Source: an uncultured Treponema sp. (GTDB lineage: Bacteria; Spirochaetota; Spirochaetia; Treponematales; Treponemataceae). Taken from it: DNA of 64,000 bases. Location: the NCBI GenBank assembly GCA_937893155.1, contig CALBGU010000081.1:10743-74742 (forward strand), given 5' to 3'. Made by a program: the position numbers and the translations under genes. Under the pieces are notes generated by a model. It had not been told where the DNA came from, searched no databases, and saw only the letters and a list, made by a program, of their open reading frames with translations. Below, one piece after another: positions 36,112 through 45,388 of the stretch; the first letter of the stretch is position 1; every line of letters starts with the position of its first letter.

Positions 36112-38658
36112 TTAGAAAATTTCTTCCGCTTTTTTTTCAGGCTTTTTGGGCTGGAACACCAACTTCATCACCTCAAGCGCATTCGTTACAGGAATGAACT
36201 CAATGCCGTGCTTAACGTGCTCAGGGATTTCGTCGAGGTCGCGCACATTGGCTTTTGGAATGATAATCGTTTTGATTCCGTTGCGCTTTGCCGCCACCGT
36301 TTTTTCCCGAAGCCCGCCAATGGGAAGCACCATACCCGTCAGACTCAATTCGCCCGTCATCGCCAAATGCGGCTTGATAATCCGCCCCGAAAGCAACGAC
36401 AGCAGCGTCGTCGCCATTGTGATACCCGCGCTCGGTCCGTCTTTGGGCGTTGCGCCCTCAGGGATATGCAGATGAATTGTGTTTGCGTCAAACCAGTCCG
36501 CCGATTTGATGTCGTGCTCAATAACAAACTGACGCACCCAGTTTAGCGCAATGTTCGCGCTTTCCTTCATCACGTCGCCCATCTGTCCCGTGAGCTGCAA
36601 ACCGCATTTTCCCGGGAACGTAATGCTTTCGATAAGCAGCGTATCGCCGCCCATACTCGTCCACGCAAGCCCGATTGCCGTGCCGGGAACAGACGCTTTT
36701 TTGATTTGGCTTTCGTCAAAAACAGGATTGCCCAAATATTTTTGCAAATCTTTGTCGTCCACGGTGAACGATTTTTTCGCCAAAAGCGCATTTTTTTTGC
36801 CGTCCGCACTTTCCGCCGCCTCGTTTTCCATTTTGTCGATTTCCTCGCGGATTATCTTGCGGTGGATTTTATCAAGACACTTTTCAAAATGGCGCATACC
36901 CGCTTCCCGCGCATATTCCTCGGCGATTTTCTTGAGCGCGCCCGTGGTATATTTCACCTGCGATTTTGAAAGCCCGTTCTTCTTGAGATTTTTGGGAATC
37001 AAATATTTTTTCGCAATCTCAATTTTTTCTTGGTCGATGTATCCCGAAAGCTGAATGATTTCGGCACGGTCGCGAAGCGGCTCGGGAATCGTGTCCAGCG
37101 TGTTCGCGGTGAGAATAAAAAACACGTCGCTGATGTCAAACGGCAAATCGAGATAATTATCGCGAAACGTAACATTCTGCTCGGGGTCAAGCACCTCCAA
37201 AAGCGCGCTCGCGGGGTCTCCGTGCGCACCGCCGTAGCCCATTTTGTCGATTTCGTCAATCATAAACACAGGCGATTTTGATTTCGTGATTTTCAACCCC
37301 GAAATAATGCGACCGGGCATTGAGCCGATATACGTTCTGCGGTGTCCTTTGATTTCGCTTTCGTCGTGCATTCCTCCCACGCTGAAGCGGTAAAACGGCT
37401 TTTTCATCGCGTCTGCAATGCTTCGCCCAATGCTCGTTTTTCCCACGCCCGGCGGTCCCACCAAAATCAAAATAGAACCTTTGTTGTCCTTTTTGAGCTT
37501 TCGGACAGCAAGATATTCCATAATGCGCTTTTTCACATCTTCCAAGCCATAATGGTCGCGCTCAAGCACGGCAGATGCGCCCTTGAGGTCGTATTCTTCT
37601 TTTTGCTCGTCCTTCCACGGCAAATTTACCACAAGCTCAAGATAATTTCGGCTGCTGATATACTCCGGCGAATTTTGCTCCATCAAATTGAATTTCTCAA
37701 GTTCCGAATAAACCGTTTCTTTGATTTCGCCCTCAAACTGAAACGAATCGATTTTTTCCTTGAATTTTTCGTAATCGCTCGTCTTGGAATTTTTCGTAAT
37801 TCCCAGTTCTTCCTGAATGCTCTTGAGTTCCTCGCGCAAAAAATAATCGCGCTGATTTTTTTCCACACGCTCGGTGAGTTCGCTTTGGATTTTCCGCTGA
37901 ATTCGGAGCACTTCCTGCTCTTTTTTGATGTACAGCAAAACCTGCTCCATTCGCTTATGCACATCGAGCAATTCAAGAACGTGCTGCTGCTCATCGCGGT
38001 CAATATTCAAAATCGACGCAATAAAATCTGCGATTCGTCCGGGGTGCTCAAGGTTCAAAATGTTCATTCGCATTTCTTCGGTAAAAAGCGGATTATTTTC
38101 GCTAATCACCTTCATCTCGCTGATAAGCGCACGCCCGAGCGCTTTCACCTCCATCGTATCGTCGTTTTCGTCCTCGAGATATTCCACCGCCACAGCAATC
38201 GGGTCAGACGGATTGAGTGCTTTTCGGATTCGGAAACGCTTCACCGTCGAGATAAACGCATTTATGCTCCCGTCTGGCATTTTTATTTTTCTTACGATGT
38301 GCGCCGCCGTTCCAATATCGTGCAAATCAGCCACCGTCGGGCTTTCCGTATCGTTTTTCAGCAGCACAATACCGATATTTCCATCGGATTTAAAAGCCTC
38401 TTCAATCGCCTTTATATCATTCTGCCCGCTCACCATCAGCGGCGTAAAAATACCGGGAAACACAGGCCGCCCATACACAGGAATAATCGACAGCTTGTTC
38501 GGCAGCACAATTTCAGACGGCGGCAGACTTTTGTCTTTTTTGTCGTCGGTTTCACTTTCATCATCTAAAATGATTGCTTCCGTTTTTTCCTGCTCGCTCG
38601 GTTGCGCCGCAGATTCCTTTGTATCTTCAATATCGTTTGTTTCGTCTGTTGTATCCAT
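36112..38658 (-). CDS. lon: ATP-dependent protease Lon
   Basis: 848 aa. It degrades damaged and regulatory proteins in the cytoplasm. Order: an acidic N-terminal tail of about 50 residues, the LON substrate domain (IIPVYGRPVFPGIFTPLMV), a coiled region, the AAA+ module (Walker A GPPGVGKTSIGRS, Walker B VFMIDEIDKMG) and the protease domain with catalytic Ser in PKDGPSAGITMA and Lys in GGLREKTVAAKRNG. The start at ATG 38658 (MDTTDETN) is chosen because the promoter TTGATT-17-TATATT ends 6 nt before it. A start 15 bp upstream would lie inside that promoter. It has its own terminator. Confidence 0.97.
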   Translation of the reverse strand: MDTTDETNDIEDTKESAAQPSEQEKTEAIILDDESETDDKKDKSLPPSEIVLPNKLSIIPVYGRPVFPGIFTPLMVSGQNDIKAIEEAFKSDGNIGIVLLKNDTESPTVADLHDIGTAAHIVRKIKMPDGSINAFISTVKRFRIRKALNPSDPIAVAVEYLEDENDDTMEVKALGRALISEMKVISENNPLFTEEMRMNILNLEHPGRIADFIASILNIDRDEQQHVLELLDVHKRMEQVLLYIKKEQEVLRIQRKIQSELTERVEKNQRDYFLREELKSIQEELGITKNSKTSDYEKFKEKIDSFQFEGEIKETVYSELEKFNLMEQNSPEYISSRNYLELVVNLPWKDEQKEEYDLKGASAVLERDHYGLEDVKKRIMEYLAVRKLKKDNKGSILILVGPPGVGKTSIGRSIADAMKKPFYRFSVGGMHDESEIKGHRRTYIGSMPGRIISGLKITKSKSPVFMIDEIDKMGYGGAHGDPASALLEVLDPEQNVTFRDNYLDLPFDISDVFFILTANTLDTIPEPLRDRAEIIQLSGYIDQEKIEIAKKYLIPKNLKKNGLSKSQVKYTTGALKKIAEEYAREAGMRHFEKCLDKIHRKIIREEIDKMENEAAESADGKKNALLAKKSFTVDDKDLQKYLGNPVFDESQIKKASVPGTAIGLAWTSMGGDTLLIESITFPGKCGLQLTGQMGDVMKESANIALNWVRQFVIEHDIKSADWFDANTIHLHIPEGATPKDGPSAGITMATTLLSLLSGRIIKPHLAMTGELSLTGMVLPIGGLREKTVAAKRNGIKTIIIPKANVRDLDEIPEHVKHGIEFIPVTNALEVMKLVFQPKKPEKKAEEIF

Positions 38659-38664
38659 AGTTCT

Positions 38665-38693
38665 AATATACACAGAAAAACACCCAAAATCAA
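38665..38693 (-). promoter_or_regulatory. Promoter of lon, probably leaderless
   Basis: On the minus strand TTGATT (38693-38688), a 17-bp spacer and TATATT (38670-38665). The expected first base is at or next to the A of the ATG at 38658. No CIRCE or other heat-shock operator is seen. Confidence 0.6.
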
Positions 38694-38765
38694 ATTTTTC
38701 TGCTCGCCCTCTTCCCTCATCTCAAAAGTGAGGGATGCTGCAATCATACTTTCTGCAACACTGCA

Positions 38766-38801
38766 AAATAAAACCGCCCTCGCAAAAGAAGACGGTTTTT
38801 T
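38766..38801 (-). terminator. Terminator of the thrA-aroF/pheA-ilvH operon
   Basis: On the minus strand AAACCGTC / GGCGGTTT (8 bp with one G-T pair) around a 12-nt loop, followed by TATTTTG. It lies 17 bp after the ilvH stop. Confidence 0.75.
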
Positions 38802-38817
38802 GAAAAAAGGCTATGTC

Positions 38818-39312
38818 TTATTGCATAATTTCGCTGCCGCGCCCCATTGCAGTCAGACCTGTGCGCGCAAGTTCCTTGATGCCGAACGGCGTGAGCAACT
38901 TGATGAGGCTTTCAATTTTGTCCTCGCTGCCCGTCGCCTCCACAATAACGCTGTCCACGTCAACATCAACGATGTGCGCACGGAAAATATTGCACGTTTC
39001 AATGATAACCGCACGTTCCGCACCGCTCGCCGCGACCTTTATCAAAATCATCTCGCGCTCACACGTCCTGCTCTTTTCGCAATGATGAATCGAAATCACC
39101 TCGATGAGCTTAGAAAGCTGCTTTTCGATTTGCTCCAAAATGTACTCGTCGCCACGCACCACAATCGTCATTCTTGACTGCCCGGGGTTCGACGTTTCGC
39201 ACACCGTAAGGCTGTCGATGTTGTAGCCGCGGCGACTGAAAAGACCTGACACACGGCTCAAAACGCCCGCGTGGTTTTCAACCAAAACAGACAAAACATA
39301 TCTTTGTTCCAT
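38818..39312 (-). CDS. ilvH: Acetolactate synthase small (regulatory) subunit
   Basis: 164 aa. It binds the large subunit and gives valine feedback in branched-chain amino-acid synthesis. N-terminal ACT domain: LSVLVENHAGVLSRVSGLFS and RRGYNIDSLTV, with the valine-site N and G residues. C-terminal domain: the usual IIETCNIFRAHIVDV and TGSEDKIESLI. The large subunit (ilvB) is not in the window. It lies 2 bp after aroF-pheA in an operon led by thrA. Confidence 0.95.
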   Translation of the reverse strand: MEQRYVLSVLVENHAGVLSRVSGLFSRRGYNIDSLTVCETSNPGQSRMTIVVRGDEYILEQIEKQLSKLIEVISIHHCEKSRTCEREMILIKVAASGAERAVIIETCNIFRAHIVDVDVDSVIVEATGSEDKIESLIKLLTPFGIKELARTGLTAMGRGSEIMQ

Positions 39313-39314
39313 AC

Positions 39315-41258
39315 TTATCTCCTCCCTTCAGAGTAAATGCCCAACAGACGCACGTCCTCCGCCTTTTCGCGAAGAGCGTCCATAATTTCTTTTATATACG
39401 CCGAAACGTCAGCACAATCCGCTTTGAGTTCTGCATCGGCATAAAACCAGTATTTCCACGGCTTGCCCGCGATTGGTCGCGATTCAAGACGCGTTAAGTT
39501 CAAGCCTTTGCTCTGGAAAATGCCCAAGCAATTATACAGCGCGCCCGGCTCGTTATTGACCGAGAACACAAACGACGCCGTATTCGGCTTTTCGGCAATA
39601 AGCGGCTTTTTGGCAACATTATTCGACGCAATGATAACAAATCGCGTGTAATTCGCGGCGTTGTCCTCGATGTCTTCTTTTAAGATGTCCAGATTGTAAA
39701 GCCCTGCCGTAACCACAGAAGCAATCGCCGCATTTTCCTTCTTGCCCATTTCGCCGACCATTTTCGCCGCCGTCGCGGTTGAAATCGCTTCGATGTGTTT
39801 CCAGTCCCTGTGTTCGCTCAAGAACTTGTGACTTTGCGCCAAGCCCTGCGGGTGCGAATACACCTGCTTCACGTCGCTCAACGCCGCGCCCTTCACGCCC
39901 AAAAGCGCATGCTGAATCCGCAGCGTCAACGCGCCCACAATGCCGATGTCGCCGAATTGCACGAGATTGTCATAATTCTCGTAGACGCTTCCTGCAAGGC
40001 AATTTTCAATCGGCACCATACCGAAATCCGCCTTGCCGTCCACAACGCTTTGGAAAATCTCGCGGAACGAATCGACAGCCACCGCCTCGCACTCGCCGTC
40101 AAAATACTGCGCAATCGCCTGCTCCGCATACGCCCCGCGCTTTCCGCAGAACGCACAACGCACGCTTTTTTCACTCGCGCTTTCGGTTGCGTCAGATGAA
40201 GAGTACACCGCCGCTTGAGCCGAGCGAATATGCGCAACCTGCTTTCCCACGACGGGCGCAAGAGCCTGAATGTCCTGCATCAACTTGTCGAACTGCGCAG
40301 GATAAAGCGACTGCGCGCCGTCAGACAACGCCTTGTCGGGATTGCAATGCACCTCCACGATAATGCCGTCCGCGCCGCCCGCAACCGCCGCCAGAGCCAT
40401 CGGAGCAACCTTGTCGCGAATACCGACCGCGTGGCTCGGGTCAACAATGACAGGCAAATGCGTCAAACCGCGCAAAATCGGAATCGCCGACAAATCCAGA
40501 GTGTTCCGCGTCGCGCGCTCATAGGTGCGGATTCCCCGCTCGCACAAAATCACCTTGTCTGTGCCGCTCGACAACAGATATTCCGCCGCCATCAGCCATT
40601 CTTCAATCGTGGACGACAGCCCGCGCTTTAAGATGACAGGCTTACCCAGCGCGCCGAGTTTTTTGAGCAACTCGAAGTTCTGCATATTGCGCGCACCGAC
40701 TTGGTACACATCAACATAATCTCTCATCACAGGGATAAACTCCGTCGCCACGATTTCCGTAACCACTGGAAGCCCGTATTTTTCGCCCGCTTCTTTGAGA
40801 TACTGCAAGCCCTCTTCGCCCAAGCCCTGAAAGCTGTACGGCGAACTTCTCGGCTTATACGCACCGCCACGGAGCATTACCGCGCCCGCCGCACTCACCG
40901 CAGCCGCCGCGTCCATCATCTGCTCGCGGCTTTCCACGGCGCACGGTCCTGCGATTGCAATCACGCGATTGCCGCCAATTCGGATAATCTGACCGCGGTT
41001 GTTCGGCACTTCCACAATCGTGTCTTCGCTCTTGAACTCGCGGCTCGCCATTTTGTACGGCTTTGAAATCGGGATAACGCGCGATACGCCCGCCATAAGC
41101 TCAAGACGGCGCGGGTCAATGCCCAGCTTTCCCACCGCGGCAATAATCGTCGATTCCTCGCCTGCAACCTCGTTCGTCTTGAAGTTGTTGTCAGCCAAGA
41201 ATTGCTTGATGCGCGCTTTTTGCTCCGCCTTGATGTCGTTTTTAAGAACGATAACCAT
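39315..41258 (-). CDS. Fused DAHP synthase and prephenate dehydratase
   Basis: 647 aa. Residues 1-75: a ferredoxin-like regulatory domain of type I-beta DAHP synthases. 76-345: the synthase barrel, which joins phosphoenolpyruvate and erythrose 4-phosphate (AIAGPCAVES, GGAYKPRSSPYSFQGLG, ILKRGLSSTIEEW, VDPSHAVG). After a Ser-rich linker (about 350-365), prephenate dehydratase spans about 366-555 (GKRGAYAEQAIAQYF, VPIENCLAGSV, TRFVII with the catalytic Thr). It is followed by an ACT domain (560-645) with LTRLESRPI, the phenylalanine-site motif. So the first pathway step and a phenylalanine-branch step share one chain and probably one feedback domain. The start overlaps the thrA stop by one base. 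Confidence 0.93.
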   Translation of the reverse strand: MVIVLKNDIKAEQKARIKQFLADNNFKTNEVAGEESTIIAAVGKLGIDPRRLELMAGVSRVIPISKPYKMASREFKSEDTIVEVPNNRGQIIRIGGNRVIAIAGPCAVESREQMMDAAAAVSAAGAVMLRGGAYKPRSSPYSFQGLGEEGLQYLKEAGEKYGLPVVTEIVATEFIPVMRDYVDVYQVGARNMQNFELLKKLGALGKPVILKRGLSSTIEEWLMAAEYLLSSGTDKVILCERGIRTYERATRNTLDLSAIPILRGLTHLPVIVDPSHAVGIRDKVAPMALAAVAGGADGIIVEVHCNPDKALSDGAQSLYPAQFDKLMQDIQALAPVVGKQVAHIRSAQAAVYSSSDATESASEKSVRCAFCGKRGAYAEQAIAQYFDGECEAVAVDSFREIFQSVVDGKADFGMVPIENCLAGSVYENYDNLVQFGDIGIVGALTLRIQHALLGVKGAALSDVKQVYSHPQGLAQSHKFLSEHRDWKHIEAISTATAAKMVGEMGKKENAAIASVVTAGLYNLDILKEDIEDNAANYTRFVIIASNNVAKKPLIAEKPNTASFVFSVNNEPGALYNCLGIFQSKGLNLTRLESRPIAGKPWKYWFYADAELKADCADVSAYIKEIMDALREKAEDVRLLGIYSEGRR

Positions 41259-43756
41259 CAGCTATTCTCCACGTTCCAGCTCACAATGCGAAGCACATCG
41301 CCGAACACACCAGCCGCCGTAACGCCCGCGCCTGCACCGTAGCCGCGCACCGTGAGCGGAATCGGCGTGTAGCGCATCGTCTTGAACACAAACGCATTCT
41401 CGCCGCCGCGAACGCCATACAGCGGGTCGTCCGCGCCCACTTCCAGCATACCGACAGACACAGAGCCGTTCTCGATTGACGCGCCCATTCTCAGCACTTT
41501 GCCTTCTTTCTTGAGGGAGGCAATTTTCTCGGCAAAATAGCCGTCGATTTCTGGCAAACGCGCCAAGAACTCCTCGGTCGTGCCCTTGTCGTTGAAACTC
41601 TCGGGGAAAATCCTGTTCATCTTGATGTCGGAAAGCTCAAGGCTCATTCCCGCCTCGCGTGCGATAATCAACGCCTTTCGCGCCACGTCAAGCCCGTTGA
41701 GGTCGTCGCGCGGGTCTGGCTCGGTGAATCGCTTTTCTTTCGCCTCCAGCACCGCCTGAGAGAACGTTGCGCCCTCGTCGAGTCTGCCGAAGATGTACGA
41801 CAGCGAACCCGACATAATGCCGTTGAAGCCCACGAGTTTATCGCCCGATTTGAACAGATTCTGCAGCGTGTCGATAATCGGCAAGCCCGCGCCCACGTTT
41901 GTTTCGTAGAGGAAGCGGCGATTGACGCTGTTGGCAGTTTTTCGGAGCTTTTTGTAGAAATCCATACTCATCGAGTTTGCGCGTTTGTTCGGCGTTGCGA
42001 TGTGCATTCCCGCGTTCAAAATATCGAGATACCGCTCTGGCAGGTCGTAGCTCGCCGTGCAGTCCACGAAAATCGGGTTGAGCGGCTTTGTTTCTTTGAC
42101 GAACTTCAAAATCTCGTCGAGGTCGCTCTTGAGCGGAGATTTTTCGATGTCCGAGCGCCAGTTCGTCAAATCCAAGCCGTTCGCGTCGAGAAGCATACCG
42201 TTGATGTTCGCGAGCGCCATAACCTGAATGTTGATTTTCTGCTCGGCAAGCATTTTCTGCTGGTCGCGGATTTGGTCGATGAGCGCGCCGCCGATTGTGC
42301 CCACACCGAACGCGAAAACCTGAATCGTCTGCGCCGTGTTGAAGAAGAAGCTGTGAGCAATGCGCACCGCCGTGTCGCCATCGTCCTTGTTGATGACCGC
42401 CGAAATACTGCGCTCGCTCGCTCCCTGCGCAATCGCCAGAATGTTGATGTCGCGGCTTGCCAATGCGTCGAAGAACGTGCTCGCCACGCCGCGACGCTGC
42501 TTCATTCGGTCGCCTACGATGCTGACAATCGCGCAATCCTTGTGCACGTCAATCGGGTTGATGATTTTTTCGCGGATTTCGAGGTCAAACTCAGCCGTCA
42601 GCGTTTCTTTAATGAGGTCTGCCGAATCTTCTTTTACACAGAACGAAATCGTGTACTCACTCGACGACTGCGTGATTAAAAGCATTGAACAGCCCGCACG
42701 CGACACCGCAGAGAAAATGCGGCTTGCCGTGCCCGTCTTGCCTTTCATTCCGTTGCCCGACACGCTAATCATCGCGGTCTTTTTGAGGCAGCTGATACCC
42801 GTAACGCAATCTGCGCCGTCTTGGTTGGTGAACGGACCTTTGCCGATTCTCGTACCGCGCGCGCTCGGGTTCATCGAATTCAAACTCCACGCCTCGATTC
42901 CCTTGGCGGCAAGCGGCGCGAGCGTTTTGGGGTGAAGCACTTTTGAGCCGAAGAACGAAAGCTCAATCGTCTCTTCATACGACATATCTTTTACAAGGAT
43001 TGCGTCCTTGACAATGCGCGGGTCGGCGGTGTAAATGCCGTCCACGTCCGTCCAGAACTCCACTTTCTTTGCGCCGAGGCACGAGCCGATAATCGACGCG
43101 GAAAAATCGCTGCCGTTTCGTCCCATCAAGCCCATAGCCGTCTTGCCCGACATCTTGTCTGTCCACGAGCAGATAAAGCCCGGGAAGAGCAAAATGCGCG
43201 CCTGTTCGCGAGTTTCGCCGTCGCGGTAGGGAGCGAGTGCGTCTGCGGTTTTCTTGTAATCGGGGTCGCCCTCTTTTTGATTGCCCGTCGTAAAAAGAAA
43301 CTTGCGCGAATCAAGGAGCATCACGCTCATTCCTCGCGCAAGCAGTACCGCCGCGACAATCGGGGAGCTCATCAATTCGCCCAAGCCCATAACGCGACAA
43401 TGGATAGAATCAGGACATTCGCCGAACGTCGAAACGGCTTCAAGCAGTTTTTTGTATTCGCCAAGTTTTTGCTCAAGAGCGTCCATCGTGCCTTTTGCGT
43501 CAAAAGACGGAAGCACCGCTTTGAGCTCGCTGATGATTTCGCCGTGTATCCTTCTGATGTCTGAAACAAACGGCTCGGCGCTTGAGCCTAAAAGACACTT
43601 GTCAATGCTGTCCTGCAATTTGTTTGACACGCCCGCCACTGCGGACACGATAACGCTGATACGCTCCGTTTTTGCGCGCCCAACCATAATATCCACAGAA
43701 TCAATTATTCGGCGCGCCGAACCCATAGACGTGCCGCCGAACTTCAATGTAAGCAT
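41258..43756 (-). CDS. thrA: Bifunctional aspartokinase/homoserine dehydrogenase
   Basis: 832 aa, as in E. coli ThrA. It catalyses the first and third steps of threonine/methionine synthesis. Aspartokinase at 1-290 (KFGGTSMGSARRI, MGRNGSDFSASIIG, FWTDVDGIYTADPRI), two ACT-type regulatory domains at about 310-460, and homoserine dehydrogenase from about 465 (VFAFGVGTIGGALIDQI for NADP binding, TNVGAGLPIIDTLQNL, GSLSYIFGRL, EPDPRDDLNGLDVARKA). The start at ATG 43756 is set by GGGGGAAACT before it. An open frame continues upstream without support. It is the first gene of the operon with aroF-pheA and ilvH. A leader peptide or attenuator was looked for and not found. Confidence 0.96.
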   Translation of the reverse strand: MLTLKFGGTSMGSARRIIDSVDIMVGRAKTERISVIVSAVAGVSNKLQDSIDKCLLGSSAEPFVSDIRRIHGEIISELKAVLPSFDAKGTMDALEQKLGEYKKLLEAVSTFGECPDSIHCRVMGLGELMSSPIVAAVLLARGMSVMLLDSRKFLFTTGNQKEGDPDYKKTADALAPYRDGETREQARILLFPGFICSWTDKMSGKTAMGLMGRNGSDFSASIIGSCLGAKKVEFWTDVDGIYTADPRIVKDAILVKDMSYEETIELSFFGSKVLHPKTLAPLAAKGIEAWSLNSMNPSARGTRIGKGPFTNQDGADCVTGISCLKKTAMISVSGNGMKGKTGTASRIFSAVSRAGCSMLLITQSSSEYTISFCVKEDSADLIKETLTAEFDLEIREKIINPIDVHKDCAIVSIVGDRMKQRRGVASTFFDALASRDINILAIAQGASERSISAVINKDDGDTAVRIAHSFFFNTAQTIQVFAFGVGTIGGALIDQIRDQQKMLAEQKINIQVMALANINGMLLDANGLDLTNWRSDIEKSPLKSDLDEILKFVKETKPLNPIFVDCTASYDLPERYLDILNAGMHIATPNKRANSMSMDFYKKLRKTANSVNRRFLYETNVGAGLPIIDTLQNLFKSGDKLVGFNGIMSGSLSYIFGRLDEGATFSQAVLEAKEKRFTEPDPRDDLNGLDVARKALIIAREAGMSLELSDIKMNRIFPESFNDKGTTEEFLARLPEIDGYFAEKIASLKKEGKVLRMGASIENGSVSVGMLEVGADDPLYGVRGGENAFVFKTMRYTPIPLTVRGYGAGAGVTAAGVFGDVLRIVSWNVENS

Positions 43757-43856
43757 AGTTTCCCCCGAAGATAACCGCGTTTTCTGTAGCGGTGCTGTTC
43801 TTGCTGTAATACTATCAAATTTCTTTTCTCTAAACAAGGGGCGATATTAACAAAAA

Positions 43857-43884
43857 GATTCCCGCCTCAAGCACGGGAATGACA
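43857..43884. repeat. REP-like dispersed hairpin element
   Basis: GATTCCCGCCTCAAGCACGG then GAATGACA: ATTCCCG/CGGGAAT stem around a CTCAAGCA loop. This is the best-preserved copy in the window. It sits in the 312-bp divergent gap between thrA and the SGNH gene, together with the promoter and hairpin listed next. Confidence 0.7.
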
Positions 43885-43913
43885 AAACGTATGTATATGA
43901 AAAATATAAAACC

Positions 43914-43942
43914 TTGCATAAGTTTTATATAAATGCTATAAA
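43914..43942 (+). promoter_or_regulatory. Promoter of the SGNH-SGNH-MBOAT operon
   Basis: TTGCAT (43914-43919), a 17-bp spacer and TATAAA (43937-43942). The predicted leader is about 120 nt and includes the 15-bp hairpin at 43983. Confidence 0.55.
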
Positions 43943-43982
43943 TAACAAAAATATACATAGAGATATTTTTTTATATTTAATC

Positions 43983-44017
43983 TTTTGGTTACTTTTACTT
44001 TTTAAAAGTAACCAAAA
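43983..44017. repeat. Perfect 15-bp inverted repeat in the leader
   Basis: TTTTGGTTACTTTTA (43983-43997) pairs fully with TAAAAGTAACCAAAA (44003-44017) around CTTTT. It lies between the operon promoter and the first SGNH gene, about 50 bp before its ATG. No direct T run follows, so it looks more like an mRNA structure or mobile palindrome than a terminator. Confidence 0.85.
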
Positions 44018-44068
44018 TGGACAAACTAATTTTTTAGCATATTTAATTCATTATTACTAAGAGTGAAT

Positions 44069-45379
44069 ATGAACAAAAAAATAAGAATTGCGCTCAAAAT
44101 AGCGATTTTTCTAGTGCTTTTCTATGTGCTAAGTATGTTTGTTGCAGCTGTGCTTCGAGATGACGCGGACGCATATTCAAGAATCTTAATGCACGAATTA
44201 TACAACCAAACGGACGGCATAGACATTCTTTATTGCGGTGCAAGCCACGTTTCTCACGGAATTGTAGCAGACATTGCCGACGAAATGACGGGGAAGCGCA
44301 ATTTTTCTTCTGGAACAGCGGCACAAAGCATTGACGGAACGTATGCCGTCTTAAAGCAGGCAACAAAACTTTATAACATCGAAAGAGTGTTTTTGGAGCT
44401 TGATTTTGCAGTCGCAACACAAAAGGCAAAGAAAGAGCGAACAGGATTTTCTTCAGATTATCTTGTTGCGCTTTATTTGAAAGACCCTCTCATCAAAGCA
44501 GAGTTTTTAGCAAATATTTCAGAGCCAAAATACTACATAAATCACCTTTTGCCGATTGGCAAAGACAAACACTTAACGCTTCGCCCTCAAGACCTTATAA
44601 GAAAAGTAGGCGGCATTATAAACGGAGATTATTTCCGCTATAACTATTTAAGCGATGATTCTGAGTATGCAGGGCGCGGTTGTGTTATGGATTGGGACAA
44701 AATCGCGAACGGCTCATTCGTAAATGACCGCGATGAAGGCAGAATTAGGGTTGAAGCAATTAGCGAAGACTGGAAAAATACGATTGATAAAATCATTGCG
44801 CTATGTAAAGAGAAAAACATTGCATTAACGATGTATTCAATGCCTTGTTCCGACTATTATCTGAACGAAAAAGGAAATTACGACGAATATTATTCTTTTA
44901 TAAAAAAGTTTTGTGCAGAGCGCGGTTTTGAATACTATGATTTCAATCTTGCAAAAGAAACGTTTTTTTATCCAGAAGATGAAGATTTTTCCGATGATAA
45001 TCACTTCAATAAGCAAGGCGTTTTAAAGTGGACGCGGGCATTTTGGACGTTTTTCGCCTCTGAAAATGCCAAAGAAGATTTTTTCTATAATTCATACGCG
45101 GAAAAAATGGCAGCACTTGGCGACAAAGTTTTTGGGATTGTGGCAAAAACAAGCGAAGACAAAAAAAGTATTTCTATAACGCCTATAACGAACATTTCTG
45201 ACAAAAACAGAATAAATTACAGAGTATACACAATTATCAGTGGCAAAGAAGCCGTATTGTACACGGGGGGGGGGTACAGTATATCATTACCTCCAAATTC
45301 TTCGGGGAAACTTCGCATTTTGGCGTTTGTTGACGGTAAGCAAACTAACGAAACATCTTTGCATTTTACTTCACTTTAA
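44069..45379 (+). CDS. Membrane-anchored SGNH-type protein, copy 1 (DltD/AlgJ-like role)
   Basis: 436 aa. One N-terminal membrane segment (IALKIAIFLVLFYVLSMFVA), with the rest outside the membrane. SGNH-hydrolase landmarks are a GASHVSHG block near residue 50 (candidate nucleophile Ser) and DDNHFNKQG near 310 (candidate Asp/His). Such proteins partner MBOAT acyltransferases in alginate acetylation and D-alanylation, passing the acyl group to its target. An MBOAT gene follows in the same operon. Ten G at 45265-45274 (codons 399-402) read in frame as TGGG. A slip would change the last 37 residues. It is a tandem paralogue of the next gene. The start at ATG 44069 is chosen. A GTG 6 bp upstream is in frame. 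Function by context only. Confidence 0.75.
   Translation: MNKKIRIALKIAIFLVLFYVLSMFVAAVLRDDADAYSRILMHELYNQTDGIDILYCGASHVSHGIVADIADEMTGKRNFSSGTAAQSIDGTYAVLKQATKLYNIERVFLELDFAVATQKAKKERTGFSSDYLVALYLKDPLIKAEFLANISEPKYYINHLLPIGKDKHLTLRPQDLIRKVGGIINGDYFRYNYLSDDSEYAGRGCVMDWDKIANGSFVNDRDEGRIRVEAISEDWKNTIDKIIALCKEKNIALTMYSMPCSDYYLNEKGNYDEYYSFIKKFCAERGFEYYDFNLAKETFFYPEDEDFSDDNHFNKQGVLKWTRAFWTFFASENAKEDFFYNSYAEKMAALGDKVFGIVAKTSEDKKSISITPITNISDKNRINYRVYTIISGKEAVLYTGGGYSISLPPNSSGKLRILAFVDGKQTNETSLHFTSL
45265..45274. repeat. Poly-G tract (10 G) inside SGNH copy 1
   Basis: Ten G in a gene otherwise of about 40% GC. With nine G the frame runs on for about 39 altered codons to a TGA that overlaps the ATG of copy 2 (ATGA at 45389). 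With eleven G it stops at 45331-45333. Confidence 0.97.
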
Positions 45380-45388
45380 GGATTTTAT

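Noticed and set aside
37342..38568. 408-codon plus-strand frame opposite lon
   Set aside because: Antisense to the conserved Lon coding sequence. Phe/Arg/His-rich shadow.
43757..43837. N-terminal extension or threonine leader peptide of thrA
   Set aside because: The frame upstream of ATG 43756 is open but lacks a run of Thr/Ile codons and no attenuator stem with a T run was found. GGGGGA fixes the start at 43756.
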